A DNA stretch of 47,411 nt from Chromatiales bacterium. GTDB taxonomy: Bacteria; Pseudomonadota; Gammaproteobacteria; Steroidobacterales; BM003. Positions within the stretch are counted from its first letter, which is position 1. Every line of letters begins with the position of its first letter. Below are positions 41,633 to 47,411 of the stretch, one piece after another. The notes below the pieces were generated by a model that was given only the letters and a program-made list of their open reading frames with translations, ran no database searches and was not told the DNA's origin. The position numbers and the translations under genes are program-made. The stretch spans positions 1 to 47,411 of the forward strand of contig PKUM01000295.1 in assembly GCA_002868855.1 (NCBI GenBank), given 5' to 3'.

Positions 41633-42928
41633 ATGAGCAGTAACCAGGATTTGCAAAAACGCCGTGATGCGGCGCTGGCGCGCGGACAGACCAACCTGCT
41701 TCCGGTTTTTGTCGAGAAGGCCGAAAACGCAGAGTTGTGGGACGTGGCCGGGCGTCGCTACATCGATTTCGCCGGCGGTATTGCGGTGCTGAACACCGGG
41801 CATGTGCACCCCCGGGTTCGGGCGGCGGTCGAACGCCAACTCGGCAAGTTTTCTCATACCTGTTTCATGGTGACACCGTATGAGTCGGGTGTGGCACTTG
41901 CCGAGAAGCTCAATGCAATCGTTCCGATTTCCGGGCCGACGCGCAGCATGTTTGTTACGACCGGGGCGGAGGCGGTGGAAAACGCGGTGAAAATCGCACG
42001 GAGCTTCACGGGTCGATCCGGGGTCATCGCATTTAGCGGCGGATTCCATGGACGGACGATGATGTGCATGGGGCTGACCGGGAAAGTGATGCCTTACAAG
42101 AGCAGTTTCGGGCCGATGCCGGGCGAGATTTATCACGCGCCCTACCCAATGGCCTACCAGGGTGTCACCGAAAAACAAGCGCTCGGCGGCATAGCCAGTC
42201 TGTTCAAAGTCGACATCGATCCGCAGCGGGTCGCCGCAATGATTGTTGAGCCGGTGCTGGGCGAGGGCGGTTACTACGTGGCACCGCCCGCATTCCTGCG
42301 TGGGCTGCGCGACATCTGTGACAAACACGGCATCGTATTGATCGCGGACGAAATCCAGAGCGGGTTTGCCCGCACCGGGAGGATGTTCGCGATCGAGCAT
42401 GCCGGCGTCGAGCCCGACCTGATAACGATGGCAAAGAGTCTCGCGGGCGGTTTTCCGCTAGCGGCGGTAACCGGGCGCCAGGAGATCATGGATGCCCCGG
42501 AGCCGGGAGGACTTGGCGGAACCTACGCTGCGTCGCCGTTGGCAACCGAAGCCGCGCTCGCGGTACTCGACGTCATTGAAGAGGAAGGCCTGACCGGGCG
42601 CGCAGACGCGATTGGAGAGATCCTGCGTGACGGTCTTGAAGCGTTGTCTGGCGAACTCGAGTGTGTGGGCGATATCCGCGGGCTGGGCGCGATGCTGGCG
42701 TGCGAACTGGTGACAGATAAATCCACCCGTGAACCGGACCCCGAGCTCACTGCGGCCGTGATGCGCGAAGCAGCGCAGCGTGGTCTCGTGCTGGTCACTT
42801 GCGGTATGTACGGCAACGTAATACGGATCATGGTGCCGCTGACGGCGAGCGATGCGATAGTGCGTGAGGGTCTCGATATTCTCGTCGAGTGTTTGCGCGA
42901 TCTCAGCGCGCGCCGGGCCGTTGCCTGA
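41633..42928 (+). CDS. gabT: 4-aminobutyrate--2-oxoglutarate aminotransferase
   Basis: A 431-residue class III PLP aminotransferase transferring the amino group of GABA to 2-oxoglutarate, yielding succinate semialdehyde. The PLP Lys268 lies in TMAKSLAGGFPLAAV and the pyridine-binding Asp239 in LIADEIQSGFARTG. FVTTGAEAVENAVKIAR and SGGFHGRTMMCMGLTGK are standard for GabT. ATG 41633 follows GAGGGTGG. The tail-to-tail gabD, 14 bases away, strongly supports GABA rather than another omega-amino acid as substrate. Confidence 0.93.
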   Translation: MSSNQDLQKRRDAALARGQTNLLPVFVEKAENAELWDVAGRRYIDFAGGIAVLNTGHVHPRVRAAVERQLGKFSHTCFMVTPYESGVALAEKLNAIVPISGPTRSMFVTTGAEAVENAVKIARSFTGRSGVIAFSGGFHGRTMMCMGLTGKVMPYKSSFGPMPGEIYHAPYPMAYQGVTEKQALGGIASLFKVDIDPQRVAAMIVEPVLGEGGYYVAPPAFLRGLRDICDKHGIVLIADEIQSGFARTGRMFAIEHAGVEPDLITMAKSLAGGFPLAAVTGRQEIMDAPEPGGLGGTYAASPLATEAALAVLDVIEEEGLTGRADAIGEILRDGLEALSGELECVGDIRGLGAMLACELVTDKSTREPDPELTAAVMREAAQRGLVLVTCGMYGNVIRIMVPLTASDAIVREGLDILVECLRDLSARRAVA

Positions 42929-42942
42929 GCGCCGAATTCTCC

Positions 42943-44400
42943 CTACAGGCCGCCCATGCAGAGATACTTGATCTCGATATAGTCATCGATGCCATAGCGT
43001 GAACCCTCCCTGCCGATCCCGGATTCCTTTACTCCGCCGAATGGCGCAACTTCGGTGGAAATAATGCCCTCGTTAATGCCGACGATGCCATATTCCAGTG
43101 CTTCGGCTACCCGCCACACGCGGCCGATGTCGCGAGCATAGAAGTACGCGGCGAGGCCATACGGAGTGTCATTGGCAATTCGTATCGCCGACGCTTCGTC
43201 GCTGAACCTGAAAAGCGGCGCGACCGGCCCAAAAATTTCCTCCTGCGCGATCGGCATCTCGGGTGTTACGTCACCCAACACGGTAGGCGCGTAATAGTTA
43301 GGGCCGGCGTCATGGCGTCGGCCGCCGGTCAGTATGCGAGCGCCATGGGTGGCGGCATCGTTAACGAGACCCTCTACTTTCGCCACTGCAGCGGCATTGA
43401 TGAGCGGCCCTATCACGACGCCCTGCTGGTCGCCGCTCCCCACCGTCATTGACTCGACCCGGCGCGCAAGTTCAGCGGCAAATTCGGCGTAGACGCCGTC
43501 CTGTACCAGTAAGCGGTTCGCGCAGACACAGGTTTGCCCGGCATTGCGGTATTTCGATGCAATTGCGCCGTCCACGGCCGCATCAATATCGGCGTCATCG
43601 AACACGATAAAGGGCGCATTGCCGCCGAGTTCGAGGGAGACTTTCTTTACCGTTCCGGCGCATTGCCGCATCAGGATTTTGCCAACAGCGGTCGAACCGG
43701 TAAACGAGAGTTTTCGGACCAGCGGGCTGCTGCACAGTTCTTCACCGCTGGCAGCCGCATGCGCAGTAGGGACGATATTAATCACACCGGGCGGTATCTT
43801 CGCGCGCGCCGCGAGCTCTGCCAGCGCAAGCGCGCACAACGGTGTGTCTTCAGCCGGCTTGACTACTGCGGTGCAGCCGGCCGCGAGGGCGGGAGCAATC
43901 TTGCGTGTAATCATCGCAACCGGAAAATTCCATGGTGTAATCGCCGCGACGACACCAATCGGCTGTTTCAGGGTCAGTATTCTGCGGTCCGCCGCGGGTC
44001 CCGGGATCACATCGCCGTAAATCCGTTTGCCCTCTTCGGCAAACCACTCCACGAAAGCTGCCCCGTATGCGACCTCACCGCGTGCCTCGGCGAGAGGTTT
44101 GCCCTGTTCGGCTGTCATCAACCGGGCGAGGTCTTCCTGGTGTTCGAGAATCAACCGGTGCCAGCGCTGCAGGCAGGCGGCTCTGTCACTGGCGGTCCTG
44201 GCGCGCCATTCCGGCAGTGCCCGCGCAGCTGCGGCAATCGCGGCCCGGGTCTCACTGCGGCCGCAATTCGCCACGCTGGCAACAGCAGCCCCGGTGGCCG
44301 GGTTGGCAACGGCGAACACGGCGCCATCGTCGGCATCCGTCCATTCGCCGTCAATGAAAGCCTGAGTCTTCAGCAGTGTGATGTCGGACAGTTCTGGCAT
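42943..44400 (-). CDS. gabD: Succinate-semialdehyde dehydrogenase
   Basis: A 485-residue aldehyde dehydrogenase of the GabD subgroup, oxidising succinate semialdehyde to succinate. TPWNFPVAMITRKIAPALA and VKPAEDTPLCALALAELA are GabD-typical. Glu257 is in SLELGGNAPF. RNAGQTCVCANRLLVQ carries the nucleophile Cys291 and the second Cys293, which forms the redox switch known in GabD enzymes. The C-terminal PFGGVKESGIGREGS fits too. It is convergent with gabT and divergent from the FAD-linked dehydrogenase, so the GABA genes are clustered but not in one operon. Confidence 0.94.
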   Translation of the reverse strand: MPELSDITLLKTQAFIDGEWTDADDGAVFAVANPATGAAVASVANCGRSETRAAIAAAARALPEWRARTASDRAACLQRWHRLILEHQEDLARLMTAEQGKPLAEARGEVAYGAAFVEWFAEEGKRIYGDVIPGPAADRRILTLKQPIGVVAAITPWNFPVAMITRKIAPALAAGCTAVVKPAEDTPLCALALAELAARAKIPPGVINIVPTAHAAASGEELCSSPLVRKLSFTGSTAVGKILMRQCAGTVKKVSLELGGNAPFIVFDDADIDAAVDGAIASKYRNAGQTCVCANRLLVQDGVYAEFAAELARRVESMTVGSGDQQGVVIGPLINAAAVAKVEGLVNDAATHGARILTGGRRHDAGPNYYAPTVLGDVTPEMPIAQEEIFGPVAPLFRFSDEASAIRIANDTPYGLAAYFYARDIGRVWRVAEALEYGIVGINEGIISTEVAPFGGVKESGIGREGSRYGIDDYIEIKYLCMGGL

Positions 44401-44590
44401 GTTCGCTCCGGGAGTCGGCTGGTTTCAGTTTGGTTTTTTTGCTGGTTAGCCGCGAGTTTACACCCGCGGTAAACCATTGGCGCCTGATTGCCGCGGGCGC
44501 TGCAGCGAGGTAGACATTCACCCGGAACCGCGGTGATGACCTGACCCCGTCGCTTGCCGCACAATAGCCGCGGAGTTGACGGAGAACGCG

Positions 44591-45970
44591 ATGGGAATTG
44601 TCGAGCGCATTCGTGCGATCGTGGGTGAGCGCGGCGTCCTCGATGGCCGCGAGGCGGCGTTGCGCAAGGCCGGTATCTGGCGCGACGATTCAATCAAGGC
44701 GCGCGCGATCATCCGCCCACGCACCACAGACGAGCTATCGGCCGTGCTGGAGTGCTGCCACGCAGCGGGACAGGCTGTCGTCATCCACGGTGGACTCACC
44801 GGGCTGGTTCGCGGTGCCGACAGCACTGCCTCCGACATCGTATTGTCGTTGGAACGCATGCGCGACATCGAAGCCATGGATCCCATTGGCAGGACCGTCA
44901 CGGTACAGGCGGGTGTTCCGCTGCAACAGGTGCAGGAAGCCGCTGAAGCTCACGGCTTGATGTTTCCGCTTGATCTGGGTGCGCGCGGCTCGGCGCAGAT
45001 CGGTGGCAATATCGCGACCAATGCCGGCGGCAACCGGGTCATCCGCTTTGGCATGGTCAGGGATATGGTGCTCGGCCTTGAGGTCGTCCTTGCCGACGGC
45101 ACGGTGATTTCGGCGCTGAACCAGATGCTGAAGAACAACGCAGGATACGATCTGAAGCAGCTTTTCATAGGTACCGAGGGAACGCTGGGTGTGATTACCC
45201 GAGCGGTACTCAGGTTGCGTGAGGCGCCGCGCAGCCGTTCCACTGCGCTTGTGGGGATCAACGAATTCGACGCGGCAGTGCAGTTCCTGCGGCTTGCTGA
45301 TTCCGGGCTCGGTGGCATGCTGTCGGCATTCGAAGTCATGTGGCGCGATTTCTATTCGCTGGTAACGGCCGCGACGCGGGGTAAGCCCCCCGTGGATGAC
45401 GGTTTCGGTCTGTACGTATTGCTGGAAGCTCTGGGCGGGGATCCGGCGGGTGACGAGTCCCGGTTCGAAAACATATTGTCCGCGGCCATCGAGCGAGGCC
45501 TGATCGGCGACGCGGTTGTCGCAAAATCGGACGCGCAACGCACTGCATTGTGGGCGCTGCGCGACGATGTAGAACAGGTTTTTCAATATTCGCCGATGCA
45601 GATTTTTGACGTCAGTCTGCCGCTCACGACAATACCCGGATACCTTGATCTGTTGCGCCAGTCTCTCGAAGCGCAATGGCCACAAAACCGCCTGTTCGTT
45701 TTCGGCCACCTGGGTGACGGCAATCTTCATCTCGCCATTTCGACCGCAGACCCGGATCCTGCGGCGCAGCGGCAGCTCGAGGAAATCGTTTACCGACCGC
45801 TGGGAGAGCTGGGTGGCTCGGTGTCAGCCGAACACGGTATCGGTATGGACAAGAAACCGTACCTGCGCCTGTGCCGCTCGGAAACGGAAATCTCGCTAAT
45901 GAAGGGTCTCAAGGCGGCGCTGGATCCGGCCGCGATATTGAACCCGGGCAAGGTGGTAGATCCGGCGTAA
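44591..45970 (+). CDS. FAD-linked D-2-hydroxyacid dehydrogenase (D2HGDH/GlcD-like)
   Basis: A 459-residue vanillyl-alcohol-oxidase-fold flavoprotein. The FAD domain shows VIHGGLTGLVRGADS and IGGNIATNAGGNRVIRFGMVR. The C-terminal FAD-linked oxidase domain ends with FGHLGDGNLHLAIS, VSAEHGIGMDKKPYL and the LDPAAILNPGK signature. Relatives oxidise D-2-hydroxyglutarate, D-lactate or glycolate. Next to gabT/gabD, D-2-hydroxyglutarate is an appealing substrate, but that is inference. ATG 44591 has GGAG upstream and is preferred over TTG 44576. It is divergent from gabD. Confidence 0.88.
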   Translation: MGIVERIRAIVGERGVLDGREAALRKAGIWRDDSIKARAIIRPRTTDELSAVLECCHAAGQAVVIHGGLTGLVRGADSTASDIVLSLERMRDIEAMDPIGRTVTVQAGVPLQQVQEAAEAHGLMFPLDLGARGSAQIGGNIATNAGGNRVIRFGMVRDMVLGLEVVLADGTVISALNQMLKNNAGYDLKQLFIGTEGTLGVITRAVLRLREAPRSRSTALVGINEFDAAVQFLRLADSGLGGMLSAFEVMWRDFYSLVTAATRGKPPVDDGFGLYVLLEALGGDPAGDESRFENILSAAIERGLIGDAVVAKSDAQRTALWALRDDVEQVFQYSPMQIFDVSLPLTTIPGYLDLLRQSLEAQWPQNRLFVFGHLGDGNLHLAISTADPDPAAQRQLEEIVYRPLGELGGSVSAEHGIGMDKKPYLRLCRSETEISLMKGLKAALDPAAILNPGKVVDPA

Positions 45971-45978
45971 GGTCACGG

Positions 45979-46824
45979 CTAGTCGCCGTCGCCGTCGTTT
46001 TCGACCTCAAAATAGTAGACGCCGACCCCGGCGCGATGAAGCATGTTGCAGTGCGGATAGTCCGTGTCGGCTTCATGTCCGGCAAGCCACTCGTCCAGCA
46101 TGTCGGTGCTGTAGCGGCCCTGGCGCACGGCGAGCTCGCGGAACTGGCTGACATCGCGTGCGAGCAACCGGTCCGTCCACACGAATCGCTGCATCCAGCG
46201 CTGGTCTTTGTCCGGTTGCTCCATGTTGTGCAACAGCGTTCGAGACAGATCGGTCATCGAGCGGGTCACGACATGAGCGAAATGGCGGCCCGGCTGCGAG
46301 ATTGTGAAGCAATCCGTGAGAACCCTGAGTCTGCCGTCTTCAGTGCGTTCGACGCAGCCCCATTCCTCGAGGTCGGTCAACAACTGTTCAGTCGCGGCAC
46401 CGCCGCCGACGCGCTGTGCGAGCGCGTCGAAACTCGGTGCCTCGCCTTCGATCGGCAACTCACGCGGCTTCTTGTCGAGGTCTGTGTAATCCTGGTCGTG
46501 ATGCCAGAAATGGAGAATTGTCGACAGCGGGGAAAACAGGCTGTGATCATCTCCCGGCTTTTTGTCGACGATCATTGCGGCGGCAATGTCTTCGGTAGTG
46601 AGGCCGGTTAGCGCGGCTACACGCTCGGGATCGTCTGCCGGCGACTCGAGGCCGAGGCTTCTGGCGCCGCCCGCGGCAAATGCGCGTCTGGCAATTACCG
46701 TGAATTCGCCATAGCCGACACCGAGGCGCAACAAAATGCGTCCGAACAAGGTCAGAAATCGTTCGAGGCCCGCGAGCAGTTCCTGACGGAAATGCTCGGA
46801 TTTGCTCCCTGGGTCTCCGCTCAC
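45979..46824 (-). CDS. DUF6502 family protein
   Basis: A 281-residue soluble protein of an uncharacterised family. The N-terminal segment RFLTLFGRILLRLGVGYGEFT is typical, followed by a winged-helix-like part (LTGLTTEDIAAAMI) and a WHHDQDYTDLDKKPREL stretch. Next come LTDLEEWGCVERTEDGRLRV and a C-terminal half ending in an acidic tail. The helix-turn-helix-like pieces suggest DNA binding or regulation, but no function is established. GTG 46824 is preceded by GGAAGGA. It converges on the FAD-linked dehydrogenase with only eight bases between stops. Confidence 0.82.
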   Translation of the reverse strand: MSGDPGSKSEHFRQELLAGLERFLTLFGRILLRLGVGYGEFTVIARRAFAAGGARSLGLESPADDPERVAALTGLTTEDIAAAMIVDKKPGDDHSLFSPLSTILHFWHHDQDYTDLDKKPRELPIEGEAPSFDALAQRVGGGAATEQLLTDLEEWGCVERTEDGRLRVLTDCFTISQPGRHFAHVVTRSMTDLSRTLLHNMEQPDKDQRWMQRFVWTDRLLARDVSQFRELAVRQGRYSTDMLDEWLAGHEADTDYPHCNMLHRAGVGVYYFEVENDGDGD

Positions 46825-46932
46825 AAGGATCCTTCCACAACCATTATGTAATGTTGGCCAACCCTATCATGCTCGGGCGGTAGCGCGAAGCGTAAGGTTG
46901 CAGAGCTGTGACGCACTTCAGGTTTTTTGCGC

Positions 46933-47411
46933 TTACGGGATTGTGGAGGGGAGTTCTGCGGGGCTAAAACGCCGGCTCTCCCGGTGAATGATGTACAGGC
47001 CGGAGGATACGATGATGGCAGCCCCCGCCAGAGTTGTCGCATCGGGCACTTCGTTCCAAACCAGGTATCCGGCCGCTATTGCGCCGATGAGGCAAACATA
47101 CTCGAACGGTGCGAGCAGTGCCGGGGGCGCCAGCGCCAGAGCCCGGTTCATCGTCAGGTAGGCAAGTGCGCCAAAGGCGCCGCACAGAATGAAGGGCATC
47201 CAGTCCAACGCGGGGGGACTCCGCCATTCGCCGGCGATCAGCAAGCCCCCGAGCAGAGTGGGCAGCATGAATGGGTACAGCGCCAGGCTCGCGGCAGTCT
47301 CGGTACGGCTGAATATACGGGCCGTCAGTACCAGGAATGCATAGCAGGTCGTCGCCCCGAGTGCTGCCAGCGCAGCGGGATCGAACAGGTCCGCGCTCGG
47401 GCGGAGAACGA
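46933..47411 (-). CDS. DMT-family (EamA) permease, 3' part (runs off window)
   Basis: The C-terminal about 158 residues of a drug/metabolite transporter; the frame stays open to the window edge. Five hydrophobic helices are visible, including AALGATTCYAFLVLTARIF and GAFGALAYLTMNRALALAP. The EamA-type ALLAPFEYVCLIGAIAAGY and LAGAAIIVSSGLYIIHRE also occur. Full-length members have about 290-300 residues with ten helices, so about half the gene is outside. The visible portion is the second EamA repeat. Substrate unknown. Confidence 0.85.
   Translation of the reverse strand, partial: VLRPSADLFDPAALAALGATTCYAFLVLTARIFSRTETAASLALYPFMLPTLLGGLLIAGEWRSPPALDWMPFILCGAFGALAYLTMNRALALAPPALLAPFEYVCLIGAIAAGYLVWNEVPDATTLAGAAIIVSSGLYIIHRESRRFSPAELPSTIP

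Noticed and set aside
1-47411. tRNA, rRNA, CRISPR, insertion sequences, phage or integron features
   Set aside because: I looked for clustered direct repeats, transposase-like frames, terminal inverted repeats and tRNA-like cloverleaf sequence and saw none that I could support by eye.

Overview
The window is a compact, GC-rich, protein-coding chromosome segment with no rRNA, tRNA, CRISPR array, insertion sequence or phage gene that I can see. The gene set suggests a Gram-negative, probably marine or sediment gammaproteobacterium. It includes a class I fumarase, a homogentisate dioxygenase, an LpxL-type acyltransferase, XdhC/MocA, a YgbA-like protein and several DUF families common in that class. 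This placement is an inference from family content; I cannot name the genus.

Layout. 1-6.2 kb: the 3' end of a class I fumarase, a polyphosphate kinase 2, an APC permease, a LysR regulator and an exported arylsulfatase. 6.5-11 kb: an exported alpha/beta hydrolase with a C-terminal membrane domain, a small orphan protein ending in a clear terminator, and a Baeyer-Villiger-type flavin monooxygenase. 11-14.6 kb (minus strand): a branched-chain 2-oxoacid dehydrogenase operon, E1alpha-E1beta-E2. 14.9-18.9 kb: a lipid A-type acyltransferase, a 663-base stretch with no convincing gene, then FAA hydrolase and hmgA for homogentisate breakdown. 18.9-25.2 kb (minus): an overlapping operon of a GltD-like Fe-S flavoprotein, pyruvate:ferredoxin oxidoreductase (NifJ) and a dihydroorotate-dehydrogenase-like protein. 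25.4-30.3 kb (minus): an NAD-linked molybdenum/tungsten formate dehydrogenase (fdhB-fdhA) followed by ygbA; fdhA carries an in-frame TAG stop after its [2Fe-2S] domain. 30.5-32.2 kb: a small ECF sigma factor module. 32.3-34.6 kb (minus): two DUF1538 membrane proteins, a PII-like protein and a CBS-domain protein, tightly packed. 34.8-37.6 kb: xdhC, a pentameric ligand-gated ion channel and a mocA-like nucleotidyltransferase. 37.7-41.6 kb: an acyl-CoA synthetase, an aldehyde dehydrogenase and a dienelactone hydrolase. 41.6-46 kb: gabT, gabD (convergent) and a D-2-hydroxyacid dehydrogenase-type flavoprotein. 46-47.4 kb: a DUF6502 protein and the 3' part of a DMT permease that runs off the window.

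The metabolic genes fit a heterotroph living on amino acids (branched-chain 2-oxoacids, tyrosine via homogentisate, GABA), fatty acids and sulfated organics. It also has low-potential electron carriers (PFOR, GltD-like ferredoxin-linked flavoprotein, formate dehydrogenase) suited to micro-oxic or fluctuating-oxygen life. The least explained and most interesting units are the DUF1538/DUF1538/PII/CBS operon, the ion channel lodged between two molybdenum-enzyme maturation genes, and the interrupted fdhA.
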